DNA of 64,000 nucleotides from an uncultured bacterium. Its GTDB lineage: Bacteria; Bacteroidota; Ignavibacteria; Kapaibacteriales; UBA4661. The notes under the pieces are model-generated. The model was not told the origin of the DNA. It worked only from the letters and a program-made list of their open reading frames with translations, and did no database searches. Made by a program: the position numbers and the translations under genes. Where the stretch lies: contig CALCNX010000034.1 of the NCBI GenBank assembly GCA_937899715.1, positions 1 through 64,000 of the forward strand, written 5' to 3'. Of this stretch, positions 8,271-16,310 are shown one piece after another (within the stretch, counting starts at the first letter, position 1; each line of letters starts with the position of its first letter).

Positions 8271-9170
8271 TTATACGCCAATCATCTGAATGTTGTAATT
8301 TGGGAAATTACCCCCCCCCCCCGCAACGTATTGGAGACCCTGCACCTGTTTCTTCACAAACGCGCGTCTTCGCCGCGCAATCGGGATAATTGTGCTCGCG
8401 AATCGGAGCAAGATACTATCCGCACCGATAGTCTGGATATAAGCAATATTGACAAGAAAAGACCTATCGGTACGGATAAACATTTCTGCGGGTAATTCTA
8501 TTTCAAGAGCGCGGAGTGTTTTCGCAATTTTAAGACATTCTCCCTGCCGCGTTACAAGTATAGATTGGTTATTCAAACCCTGCACATAAACAATATCATG
8601 CGCAGAAATGGTAACAAGCTCTATTTCCTCTTTGCCGTCCTTCGTGCGTCTAAGCGTGATACCGTCTTGCCCTTCTCGCTTAGGCAATATAGACGCTGCC
8701 GATAGCTTTTCAATCTCCCGTGCTTGCTCTTGTGATTTCAGAGCAAGAGCGGCAAGGGTTAATTCGGTGGCGCAAAGAGCAAACGCACGTTCACGCTCCT
8801 CGCGGACAGCGTTCAAGGCTTCATGGAGCGCAATATAAAACGCCTCTTCATGAAAAGGCTTTGGTAGAAAACGCACAATACGGGGGTGGGCAATAGAAGA
8901 AATAATTTGCTCCGGCGGCAAACCACTCATACAAACACAGAAAATGTGCGGGCTTTTAGCTGCTACCAGCCGCACCAAATCAAGCCCGTTGCCATCAGGA
9001 AGGAGAATATCCGTTACCACCACATCAGGAAGGAAATCCGACACTGCTTGTCTTGCTTCCTTCAGCGTTGGTGCAATATGTACTGTGTAAATACCTTCAA
9101 ACCTTAACTGCACCAGCGTACGCAAATTCTTCGCAATGAGAAAATCGTCTTCAACAATAAGAACACGCAT
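8271..9170 (-). CDS. LytTR-family response regulator
   Basis: 299 aa. The receiver domain (1-120) has the acidic pair (VEDD), the phospho-acceptor Asp in VVTDILLPDGNG, and Lys in RFLPKPF. A short coiled linker follows, then a LytTR DNA-binding domain from about 185 (IELVTISAHDIVYVQGLNNQSILVT ... MFIRTDRSFLVNIAYIQTI). No sensor kinase is next to it. The last 18 codons are unusual: after LQYVA the frame enters a run of 12 G, giving GGGG and a tail NFPNYNIQMIGV. A slip of one base changes or removes this tail. Cytosolic, DNA-binding. Confidence 0.9.
   Translation of the reverse strand: MRVLIVEDDFLIAKNLRTLVQLRFEGIYTVHIAPTLKEARQAVSDFLPDVVVTDILLPDGNGLDLVRLVAAKSPHIFCVCMSGLPPEQIISSIAHPRIVRFLPKPFHEEAFYIALHEALNAVREERERAFALCATELTLAALALKSQEQAREIEKLSAASILPKREGQDGITLRRTKDGKEEIELVTISAHDIVYVQGLNNQSILVTRQGECLKIAKTLRALEIELPAEMFIRTDRSFLVNIAYIQTIGADSILLRFASTIIPIARRRRAFVKKQVQGLQYVAGGGGNFPNYNIQMIGV
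8295..8322 (-). repeat. G12 homopolymer next to a hairpin inside the LytTR gene
   Basis: The plus strand carries twelve C at 8311-8322 (G12 in the coding strand), abutting GTAATTT-GGG-AAATTAC at 8295-8311, a perfect 7-bp inverted repeat. With 12 G the protein ends NFPNYNIQMIGV. With 11 G it ends VISQITTFR. With 13 G the codon after GGGG is TAA. Confidence 0.85.
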
Positions 9171-9261
9171 AGTATGAGAAAATAGTGAACAAGAGAGGTT
9201 ATTGCGGCAAAATATACCACGTACAAAAATACGATATTCTTTTGCGCTCCGCTAGTGTCGG

Positions 9262-9304
9262 TTGTAACGAAAAACCCGTTACAATTGATGTTGCAACATC
9301 AATT
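9262..9304 (+). promoter_or_regulatory. Two overlapping inverted repeats, likely operator or RNA switch
   Basis: TTGTAACG (9262-9269) pairs with CGTTACAA (9277-9284). Overlapping its last two bases, AATTGATGTTG (9283-9293) is followed without a gap by its exact reverse complement (9294-9304), a perfect 22-base palindrome, then ATTTTT. The two are mutually exclusive as hairpins. They lie in the 307-base gap between the LytTR regulator start and the end of the T9SS gene, about 95-130 bases upstream of the regulator start. A 4-codon ORF with a good AAGGAG (ATG at 9418) lies further along the plus strand. Confidence 0.5.
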
Positions 9305-9441
9305 ATTTTTACATAATACCGCCATAAAAATTTTACTTACAACACTTTACAGCAATTTTCTCAAAAAATATCCGAAAAAAATATTTTTTCTTTTTTTCAA
9401 TAATACGAAGGAGACCCATGCCAAAGACCTGAGAATATAAC

Positions 9442-9466
9442 GCTCGGCAAAGATTCTTTGTTGAGC
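9442..9466 (-). terminator. Possible terminator of the T9SS cargo gene
   Basis: GCTCGGCAAAGA pairs with TCTTTGTTGAGC (two G-T pairs), lying 11 bases after the stop of the minus-strand gene. No clear T run follows on the minus strand, so this may be a factor-dependent site or an mRNA 3' hairpin. Confidence 0.35.
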
Positions 9467-9477
9467 AGTACAGTCTT

Positions 9478-10815
9478 TTAATGTTTGACTATTTTTTCTA
9501 TCCATGCGGCAGTACCTGCTTCTATGCGCACAAAATACGTTCCCACAGGTAAATAGATCACATCAACATCAGCACGATACTCTCCTGCATTTATTGACTC
9601 TTGGCGGTTGATTACAACATTGCCATGTGCATTGATAATGCTTAACCGTAGAACTGACGCTGCATTCAGTCTTGCTGTCACAGTAAGGGCTGAGAGCGCA
9701 GGGTTTGGAAAAACAGCGCATCCTAACTTCTCAAATCCAAGAGGTACGCCCGTCCCTGTTTGCATGAGTGCTGTATGAAACATTCCGGCTTCTGTTCCTG
9801 CAAAAAGCATTGTTCCGGTGAGTGCCAGAGCCGTGATTCGTTGATTGACAAGCCCATTGTTTTCTTGGTGCCATGTCTTCCCACTATCTCTGGACACAAA
9901 AACGCCCTGCGTTGTTCCAACGAACGCTGCCGATTCATTCGCAGTAATAGCGGTAATAGAAAGATTGGGAAGCGATGACGACAACACACGATTTTGCCAC
10001 GTTCTACCCGCATCGAAGGAAATCATAATACTATTGCCGTTTGCCGCCAGTGCATATCCTTTAGCGAGAAAAATCTTGTCAATAGAGCCGACGCTTGGAA
10101 GTGCTGATGCCGTATCCCACGTTTTGCCTGCAGTAAGACTGCGCAACACCGTTCTATAAGGAAACGATAAACCGCACAAAATGGTATCGCCACGCACACT
10201 AACGGCGCTCATGGCACTAAAGCGATTGGGCGCAACGCTTGCTAAACTTCCTAATTCCTGCCATGATGCGCCGCTGTCTTGAGAACGATAAAGACTGCCG
10301 CTAATGCTTGTGGTAAGCGCCGCGTAGAACTTTCCCGCATCTGAGGTGAAGTCCGCAAACTGATACCCGCCCAAAAGGTCGGAATAATCGGGAGTATAGG
10401 GCTTATTCCACCCAAACGTCATCCACGCTGCCCCGCCCGTAGTGGAGCGGGCAATGCCGCGCAACGTTACTTGGCTCCGGGTCATAACGGCAACAAGACC
10501 GGAATCCTGTCCGGCAAGCGCATAGATTTCGTTTGCGGGCAGTGAGTTTTTGCGGAGCGGCTCAAATCCCGTCGAAATGCGGCTCCACGAAGCGCCATTA
10601 TCAGTTGAACGCAGAAGAGCGGTACTGTCACTCCATGCAAAGAGCGTACCTCGCTGCGGCGTGGCGTGCAACACGTGAATGGGGTTGCTTGAGAACGCCG
10701 AAAGCCGCTCCCATTGTATGCTCTGGGCAAACATGGGCAACGTCAATAAACAGAAGGATGTTATAGAAAGATAGGCGAAGATTCTGCTTGCGTGAGATTG
10801 TTTTGAGGTACTCAT
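9478..10815 (-). CDS. T9SS cargo with BNR/YCF48-like beta-propeller repeats
   Basis: 445 aa. Signal peptide (about 1-30, ending MFAQ). The body has repeated Asp-box motifs of sialidase/YCF48-type propellers: RSTDNGASWSRI, RSTTGGAAWMTF, RSQDSGASWQEL, SFDAGRTWQN, SRDSGKTWHQ. The C-terminal 80 residues form a type IX secretion sorting domain (VFPNPALSALTVTARL ... GEYRADVDVIYLPVGTYFVRIEAGTAAWIEKIVKH). It is therefore expected to be exported by T9SS and displayed or released. Asp boxes mark blade turns and say nothing about the ligand. Confidence 0.88.
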   Translation of the reverse strand: MSTSKQSHASRIFAYLSITSFCLLTLPMFAQSIQWERLSAFSSNPIHVLHATPQRGTLFAWSDSTALLRSTDNGASWSRISTGFEPLRKNSLPANEIYALAGQDSGLVAVMTRSQVTLRGIARSTTGGAAWMTFGWNKPYTPDYSDLLGGYQFADFTSDAGKFYAALTTSISGSLYRSQDSGASWQELGSLASVAPNRFSAMSAVSVRGDTILCGLSFPYRTVLRSLTAGKTWDTASALPSVGSIDKIFLAKGYALAANGNSIMISFDAGRTWQNRVLSSSLPNLSITAITANESAAFVGTTQGVFVSRDSGKTWHQENNGLVNQRITALALTGTMLFAGTEAGMFHTALMQTGTGVPLGFEKLGCAVFPNPALSALTVTARLNAASVLRLSIINAHGNVVINRQESINAGEYRADVDVIYLPVGTYFVRIEAGTAAWIEKIVKH

Positions 10816-10829
10816 ATTTTGCTTAAAAG

Positions 10830-10925
10830 CTAAAAACTGATACGGAGAAATGCACCAGGGTTAATTGCGCCTTTATGTGAAAAATACCCATAACGATACG
10901 AGCCGAGAACATTGAGATAATCTAA
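10830..10925 (-). pseudogene. C-terminal remnant of a third outer-membrane barrel paralogue
   Basis: Read on the minus strand, the frame ending at the stop 10830-10832 gives about 30 residues that close with NPGAFLRISF. This matches the ends of the two upstream genes (GAFVRIGF at 10959 and GAFLRVRL at 11917), including the terminal aromatic residue typical of barrel proteins. No start or N-terminal part is present between 10925 and the neighbouring stop codon. Best read as a decayed copy. The match is short, so chance is not excluded. Confidence 0.5.
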
Positions 10926-10941
10926 ACATTGAGATAATCTA
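10908..10941 (+). repeat. Perfect 17-bp tandem duplication
   Basis: AACATTGAGATAATCTA occurs twice head to tail at 10908-10924 and 10925-10941. It lies at the 5' edge of the barrel remnant, between two minus-strand genes, and may record slippage during decay of the third copy. Confidence 0.8.
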
Positions 10942-10958
10942 ACAATACATTTTATCCT

Positions 10959-11600
10959 TTAAAACCCAATACGAACAAATGCACCAAAAGTAATGGCGAA
11001 CGCAAAAGGACGTATTATTGGAAGATCTAATGAAAGAAATTCATCTGTTGCAAAAGGTGAAGTAAAGCCTTGTCCTTGTAAACGCAATGTAATATCAAGA
11101 TTTCTAGTAACGGGAACAACATAATCAACTAGTAAGTTAGCCCCGACTGCATAATCGGCAACATATCTTATTGTTGCATTTTGAGCAAATGGATTCTGTG
11201 CGTCAACCGCATATATTGATGATAGTTGTCGCAAAGATACTCCTCCTCCGCATCGTAATTTTTGCTCGGCAGAGCCACTAAGGTTGAATATCAAGTTACT
11301 GCTCCCTGTAACACTATGAAAAAGCCTTTTTCTTCCTATTGGTCCATCAATCATATAACTATTCCCAAGAAAATTAATGCTTCCTTCAATCTGAAGGATT
11401 TCAGATAATTTTCTCTCGTAAAGCATTGAAAATTGTATGCCTAGTTTATCAAAAAGCACATCACTATAAGCATAATGAAGCCCAAAACCAAGCTGATTTT
11501 CCTTAACTATTGTTGGGTGCGCCCTAACTAGAGAAACAGTCGTTAATGAAAATATTGATACAAAAATCAATGCTGAAAGACAAGTGTATATGGAATTCAT
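10959..11600 (-). CDS. Predicted outer-membrane beta-barrel protein (paralogue 1)
   Basis: The start at 11600 gives MNSIYTCLSALIFVSIFSLTTVSLVRA, a clean signal peptide. The open frame extends 84 bases further but without signal features. The mature part, about 186 aa, alternates polar and hydrophobic residues and ends in GAFVRIGF, as expected of a barrel with a C-terminal aromatic. It is homologous along its length to the next gene upstream (GFGLHYAYSDVLF vs GIGISYAAGDASF, LDITLRLQGQGFTSPF vs TECIARLQYHQFALPF). AT-rich compared with neighbours. Function unknown. Confidence 0.65.
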   Translation of the reverse strand: MNSIYTCLSALIFVSIFSLTTVSLVRAHPTIVKENQLGFGLHYAYSDVLFDKLGIQFSMLYERKLSEILQIEGSINFLGNSYMIDGPIGRKRLFHSVTGSSNLIFNLSGSAEQKLRCGGGVSLRQLSSIYAVDAQNPFAQNATIRYVADYAVGANLLVDYVVPVTRNLDITLRLQGQGFTSPFATDEFLSLDLPIIRPFAFAITFGAFVRIGF

Positions 11601-11916
11601 AGAAGGAGCTATAAAACTGAGCGTATCAGAAATTTTGAGAGATGACATAGGCGTAAGTATAAATTGAAATTTCAAAATAATCACAACAAAACGGACTTTG
11701 TTGCACGAATATTTATTGTTTGAACATTTTAATTTTCAATGTTTTAAACAAAAATTAAAAATTCGTTTACATCTCAACTTCTTTGCGAATCAAGACTGGA
11801 TATAGGGGTTGCAGATTTTGAAAATTTTTCTAACAACACCCCTGTAAGCTATTTTAAAAATTTGCTTTAGAGGCAAGTTATACGCATACAACAACGTCGC
11901 AAAAAAGCAGTGATTT
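11601..11916. other. AT-rich intergenic region between two barrel genes
   Basis: About 316 bases without a gene. One imperfect inverted repeat is visible (AGGGGTTG at 11804-11811 against CAACACCCCT at 11834-11843, one bulged base), with no T run on the minus strand. No consensus promoter was found for the downstream minus-strand gene. Confidence 0.5.
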
Positions 11917-12621
11917 TTACAATCGCACTCTCAAAAAAGCACCAATGCTTGCTGAGGCACGCCCCCAATCACTATATTCATGGGTAAAACCAATGAAGGG
12001 CAAGGCAAACTGATGGTATTGCAGGCGAGCAATACATTCGGTATGCTCATTAACCAACAACTGATATTCAAGTTTGGCATTTCCGCCCAGTGCCCAATTA
12101 TTATAATAATTGGCAAAAATATGTGTACTGTTTGAACCATTCACCAAGGATTCAAGACTCGTTATTATAGCAGTAGAATTTCGCAAAGATGAGCCAATGC
12201 CAAAAGAAAAATTCTTCAAAATCCCTTCTTGAACCTTATATACCCAAGTAGCATCAACTGTCCATGAAGTTTGGACTGCCATTGTACCGACACCGTTTAG
12301 CAACAACCCGGAATTAAAAATTCTACCCGCAAGATAATGAAGCGCGAGTTCAAGACCGTGTTCCTTCGTAAAAATACGACCATAAAGAGCGGAAATCATC
12401 GGTTCAGGGCGACCAAATGAGGCATCACCAGCAGCATAACTAATACCTATACCGACATAACCATACTGGCAGGTACTATCACTTAGAATAACTTTGCTCT
12501 CCTCTCGGATATTTTCCAGATTGATATTATTTGATTGTATATTTTCTTGTGCATTTATTTGGGTAGAAACACCTATGAATAAGAAGCCGACACAGATTAG
12601 TTTTTCAATTCTACTTATCAT
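11917..12621 (-). CDS. Predicted outer-membrane beta-barrel protein (paralogue 2)
   Basis: 234 aa with an SD-like AAAGGAT before the ATG and a signal peptide (MISRIEKLICVGFLFIGVSTQINAQ). The mature region starts with a Gln/Asn-rich linker, then barrel-like strands (YVGIGISYAAGDASF, LELALHYLAG, SFGIGSSLRNS) and ends ASIGAFLRVRL. Paralogous to the gene ending at 10959. The pair plus the remnant at 10830 suggest local duplication of one family. No enzymatic motif seen. Confidence 0.65.
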   Translation of the reverse strand: MISRIEKLICVGFLFIGVSTQINAQENIQSNNINLENIREESKVILSDSTCQYGYVGIGISYAAGDASFGRPEPMISALYGRIFTKEHGLELALHYLAGRIFNSGLLLNGVGTMAVQTSWTVDATWVYKVQEGILKNFSFGIGSSLRNSTAIITSLESLVNGSNSTHIFANYYNNWALGGNAKLEYQLLVNEHTECIARLQYHQFALPFIGFTHEYSDWGRASASIGAFLRVRL

Positions 12622-12641
12622 TTTAGATCCTTTAAATTAAA

Positions 12642-12710
12642 GCCCATTCTTCCGGTTCGTTGAGTTTATTGAACCTTGAATTCAAATTCAGTTAAACCGA
12701 AAAAATGGGC
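12642..12710 (-). terminator. Long imperfect hairpin between two minus-strand genes
   Basis: GCCCATT...GGTT at 12642-12657 pairs with AACC...AATGGGC at 12695-12710 with two C-A mismatches. On the minus strand it begins 15 bases after the stop of the lipoprotein gene and is followed by TTTAATTT. Probably a terminator that separates it from the barrel gene. Confidence 0.5.
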
Positions 12711-12725
12711 ATCTCTAAATCTGAG

Positions 12726-14018
12726 TTATAGGAAAGTGTATTCTGCTGCTAAAACTTTTCCCCACTGACCTAATCCAAACGTACCGAGATTGAACTGCAA
12801 ATCTGTATTTAATCCTGTATTTGTAAACGCCGAAAAGCCATGCTGTCCTTGATGATCATCAAATCCATCTAAACCATCATCCTCATAGTATACAAACCAC
12901 AAAGTTTGACTGTAAAATCCTTGATAATAGTTGTTCGAGTTCACAGAATGGAGGTTATAAGGAGTCCCTAAAGTGAAGCGTAATGTACCCGATGTTTGAT
13001 CCGTACTTCCCACAAAATAAGTCCCTCCCTGTCGAGTCAGCAAATCACTTCCAACCTGGGCATTCCAGAGAGCGATGTAATAACGATACTCATATTCTGG
13101 TCCCCCATCCCAAGGTAACTCATCATGAGCAAGATCTGTAAATTCCACCCACTGAACCCTGACCATATCAAAGCCCTGCCCCTGATTGGTTAAACGTCCG
13201 CCTTTCTTGGGAGTTTGATTAAGTAAATTGATTTCTGCTTTAGAGGCGTTTTTTTCGATACTGCTGTTGGAAGATTTTGCAATAACATTTACTTTGGTCT
13301 TGCCACTAATTTCACTACGCTCATTGACCGCAACTACCAGTATCGGGCGCTTCTTCGCAAGTTCACCCTTACGATCAAGCTCAAAACGATTTCCTTTGCT
13401 ATCAAATGCAGGAATACTTTGACGTGTATCAGGGTCAACATCCCACGGTACAAATGCTACAAGTGGCGTGGCTTTCTTATCCCACGTTGAGGGATACATC
13501 CAGAAAAGATGTAACGGCGCATTGACCAATTTTTCAAACTTCTTGATAGCAGCATCCACATTCCCAACACCTTTGACAATCGTATTTTTGCGCCCCTTGC
13601 TTACAAGGTCATCAATACGCTTATTCCAGCCGCCTTTTGAACGAACGTCACCGTCGCTCTCAAGCTGTTGCCAGAGTACATTTGTCTCGCCGTCGAATTT
13701 CTCCATGCACTTCGCATAGATACGGTCACGAAGAGATTTATCTTCCACTGCCACGGCAACCGCTTCGGCGATTTCTTCCAGCCCGGCAGACATTTCTTTC
13801 ACTTGCGGCTTCGCAAGAAACTCTCGCTTTTGCGCTTCACGATCATCTGCCGTCAGTTCACTAGTCTGCATACCTTTACCTACGCTGACATTAGCTGTTT
13901 CCGCTTCGGGCGCAATCGTTTTTGCGACTTGCCCGGCTTCATTACAAGCCACCGCCAAACCACTCATCACAACACCAAATGCGAAGGCTTTTGCCGCCTT
14001 CATCCTAAAAAATTGCAT
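12726..14018 (-). CDS. Lipoprotein of unknown function, 430 aa
   Basis: The ATG at 14018 is preceded by GGAGAG at good spacing and opens a lipoprotein signal with lipobox LAVAC (Cys25). The N-terminal half of the mature protein is helical and charged (EAQKREFLAKPQVKEMSAGLEEIAEAVAVAVEDKSLRDRIYAKCMEKFDGE). The C-terminal half is beta-rich with many Tyr/Trp/Asp residues (GLDGFDDHQGQHGF near the end). No known domain recognised. Its leader shares a sequence with that of the Cys-rich secreted protein at 27393. Probably an envelope lipoprotein. Confidence 0.7.
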   Translation of the reverse strand: MQFFRMKAAKAFAFGVVMSGLAVACNEAGQVAKTIAPEAETANVSVGKGMQTSELTADDREAQKREFLAKPQVKEMSAGLEEIAEAVAVAVEDKSLRDRIYAKCMEKFDGETNVLWQQLESDGDVRSKGGWNKRIDDLVSKGRKNTIVKGVGNVDAAIKKFEKLVNAPLHLFWMYPSTWDKKATPLVAFVPWDVDPDTRQSIPAFDSKGNRFELDRKGELAKKRPILVVAVNERSEISGKTKVNVIAKSSNSSIEKNASKAEINLLNQTPKKGGRLTNQGQGFDMVRVQWVEFTDLAHDELPWDGGPEYEYRYYIALWNAQVGSDLLTRQGGTYFVGSTDQTSGTLRFTLGTPYNLHSVNSNNYYQGFYSQTLWFVYYEDDGLDGFDDHQGQHGFSAFTNTGLNTDLQFNLGTFGLGQWGKVLAAEYTFL

Positions 14019-14088
14019 ATACTCTCCAAAAAAAGTGTGAAAGAAGCGCCCGCCTCTCTTCACCTGTGTACTACGTTTTGCGTATATT

Positions 14089-14124
14089 GCAAGCGGATTT
14101 GGCTACCAAACTTTATCCGCTTGC
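14089..14124 (-). promoter_or_regulatory. Hairpin in the leader of the lipoprotein gene
   Basis: A perfect 10-bp inverted repeat (GCAAGCGGAT / ATCCGCTTGC) with a 16-base loop lies 71-106 bases upstream of the ATG at 14018. A weaker outer pairing (CGCCCGC at 14047-14053 with GCGGGCG at 14147-14153) would enclose it. It may be a 5' leader structure; the 14019-14459 gap holds no gene. Confidence 0.45.
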
Positions 14125-14216
14125 CTGCTTTTCCGTCAGCACTTGTGCGGGCGTGGAAAGCGGGCTTTATTGTAAGCGCCAATATACCCTCATGCCGATT
14201 TTGTTCCAAGAATGAC

Positions 14217-14250
14217 TGAGAATTCGGTAGGTTCGATTGAGAATTCGGTA
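14217..14250 (+). promoter_or_regulatory. Two direct repeats 21 bp apart, candidate regulator sites
   Basis: TGAGAATTCGGTA occurs at 14217-14229 and again, identical, at 14238-14250. The 21-bp period is two turns of the helix, as expected for two protein molecules bound to the same face. It lies in the divergent region between the lipoprotein gene (minus) and the 3HCDH-like gene (plus). Confidence 0.5.
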
Positions 14251-14459
14251 TGCTAAGAAAACAGCACTTGCTCAAATACGTTGCGATTGCCGATTTTCTC
14301 CGTATTCTGTTTGTTTGGTGTAAATTTCGTATCTTTCAGTTCTTGTGGATACAGTGTCGGCGCTCTCGGCTCGTTCAAGACAATAGCCGTTGAAGGCATT
14401 GTACCGAAATTTCTTCCATTAGCACTCGTACTTACATTTGAAATTCAAGGGATACTATT

Positions 14460-15260
14460 GTGGCAATTTTCCGACTGACCGACTCTCAACCTGTTGTGTT
14501 TCTTATTCCTGACGACACCGACGAGCGAAGTGCGGCTGCGCTTGCAGGGCTGTTGGCAGAAAAAAATGTCCCATTTCATATCTTTGCCGATGAATACGAC
14601 GAAGATTTATTACCGTTTGAAAACTACATTCTGGACGACATTGCTTCTTCGCCCTCGCCACCACATCTGGTCATTGATTGCTCTCTGACCCCAATTCCTA
14701 CACCGAACCCATTTCTCATGGATGCGATGGCGGCGTACCCCAATCTTACGCTGCTTTCCGCCACCCCGAACTTCACCGCCTCTCAGCTTTCTGCACTTCT
14801 CGGCATTCCGAATATTGCCCGTGTGAATTTCTTACCCGGCTTTTTTCCTTCGGTCAAAACGCTGGAATTTTGCCATTCGCTTTCGATGAGCAGAGAAGCG
14901 CTCTTGCAAACGGATAAATTTTTGGGTGGCTTGGGACTGCATTTGGAAAAAATTGAAGATATCGTTGGTTTTGTAGCGCCGCGCATAGTGGCGATGCTGG
15001 CAAATGAAGCGGCTTTTGCCGTGATGGAAAATGTATCGAGTGCAGCAGAAATAGATGAGGCAATGCGGCTTGGCACAAACTACCCGAAAGGACCTCTCGA
15101 ATGGGCGGATGAAATTGGCTTAGATACCGTTGTGATGCTTCTCGACGCACTCTTTAACGAATACAAGCAAGAGCGCTATCGTGCGTGCAGGCTGCTGAGA
15201 CAATATGCTTCTGCGGGCTGGACGGGTCTGCAAGCAGAAAAGGGTTTTTATGCGTATTGA
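14460..15260 (+). CDS. 3-hydroxyacyl-CoA dehydrogenase-like protein lacking the NAD motif
   Basis: 266 aa from a GTG preceded by AAGGGAT. The C-terminal half is a clear 3HCDH C-terminal domain: GFVAPRIVAMLANEAAFAVMENV, then AAEIDEAMRLGTNYPKGPLEWADEIGLD, and a second half ending LQAEKGFYAY. The N-terminal 120 residues occupy the place of the NAD-binding Rossmann domain but have no GxGxxG; they begin QPVVFLIPDDTDERS. Catalysis by the usual His-Glu pair is not evident. It may bind acyl-CoA or a partner. Downstream neighbours do not form an obvious beta-oxidation operon. Confidence 0.72.
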   Translation: MAIFRLTDSQPVVFLIPDDTDERSAAALAGLLAEKNVPFHIFADEYDEDLLPFENYILDDIASSPSPPHLVIDCSLTPIPTPNPFLMDAMAAYPNLTLLSATPNFTASQLSALLGIPNIARVNFLPGFFPSVKTLEFCHSLSMSREALLQTDKFLGGLGLHLEKIEDIVGFVAPRIVAMLANEAAFAVMENVSSAAEIDEAMRLGTNYPKGPLEWADEIGLDTVVMLLDALFNEYKQERYRACRLLRQYASAGWTGLQAEKGFYAY

Positions 15261-15344
15261 CAAAACAAATGCGTAATTTTGAAGGTAGCCAATTTTTCTG
15301 CACCACGTTCTACACCACATCAGTTTTTGCAGCACAAGAGCACA

Positions 15345-16280
15345 ATGAAATACGCCAAAATTTACCTACCGATTCTGCTTCTCATTCTTGCAAAATTGTC
15401 ATTTGAACAGTTTGCTTTTACGGGCGATTTCGGTTCTGCCGCAAATCCTATTCGGCTGGCGCTTGTTCCATCGCAGGAGGCAGGAAAAATACTGACCAGT
15501 GCCGAAAAGATGATGACCTATCTTCACGATAAAACGGGTTACCACTTCAAAGCCTCAATGCCGGCAAATTACATTGTCGCCATTGAAGGTTTTGGTACTG
15601 CAAAGGTAGATATTGCGATGATAACGACGTTCAGTTACATTCTGGCAAATCAAAAATATGGAGCAACAGCAGCGCTCAAAGTTGTCCGACGCAATGGCGA
15701 TACGTGTTACGGCGGACAATTTCTGGCACACGCCGAAAGTGGTATTCGCTCAATACAGGATTTGCAGGGCAAACGAATAGCTTATACCGACCCCGCCTCC
15801 GGTTCGGGCTATGTCTTGCCCAAAGCAATGCTTCGTAAAAACGGTATCAAACCCAGTCAAGAAGTGTTCGCACAACGCCATGATAACGTCGTCATGATGA
15901 TCTATCAACGCCAAGTTGATGCCGGAGCCGCATACTACTCGGCACCGGACAAAAAAAGTGGCGAAATTCAAGACGCACGAGCACTTGTGCTCAAGCAGTA
16001 CCCCGATGTTGCTGATAAAGTAATAAATATCGGTTATACCGATATGATGACCAACGACCCGATTAGTTTCCGCCGCGACTTTCCGCCCGATATGAAAGCT
16101 CGTATTGTGCAAGCACTGATTGATTTTGCTAAATCGCCCGAAGGCAAACCTGTCATGATCAATCTTTATGGCATTGAAGGGCTTCTTCCTGCCACTGATG
16201 CTGATTATGACGGACTTCGACAGATGCTAAAAGAACAAGGTATGGATGTAGAAGACCTTGTACGCAAAACAAAAAAATAA
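15345..16280 (+). CDS. PhnD-like phosphate/phosphonate ABC substrate-binding protein
   Basis: The start at 15345 gives 311 aa with a signal peptide (MKYAKIYLPILLLILAKLSF). Domain of the PhnD/SsuA/transferrin type: IRLALVPSQEAGKILTSAEKMMTYLHDKTGY, KVDIAMITTFSYILANQKYG, then SIQDLQGKRIAYTDPASGSGYVLPKAMLRKNG, and a second-lobe DAGAAYYSA. No permease or ATPase gene is adjacent, so it either serves a transporter elsewhere or acts as a sensor. Located 30 bases before a DUF3299 gene and possibly co-transcribed with it. Confidence 0.85.
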   Translation: MKYAKIYLPILLLILAKLSFEQFAFTGDFGSAANPIRLALVPSQEAGKILTSAEKMMTYLHDKTGYHFKASMPANYIVAIEGFGTAKVDIAMITTFSYILANQKYGATAALKVVRRNGDTCYGGQFLAHAESGIRSIQDLQGKRIAYTDPASGSGYVLPKAMLRKNGIKPSQEVFAQRHDNVVMMIYQRQVDAGAAYYSAPDKKSGEIQDARALVLKQYPDVADKVINIGYTDMMTNDPISFRRDFPPDMKARIVQALIDFAKSPEGKPVMINLYGIEGLLPATDADYDGLRQMLKEQGMDVEDLVRKTKK

Positions 16281-16310
16281 CTTTTACACAAAAGATTTTA
16301 TTCAAGAACT

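Noticed and set aside
10908..10941. CRISPR-like repeat
   Set aside because: Only two abutting 17-bp copies without spacers; a simple tandem duplication.
11804..11843. Terminator for the barrel gene ending at 11917
   Set aside because: The stem has a bulge and lacks a T run on the minus strand; left as an unassigned inverted repeat.
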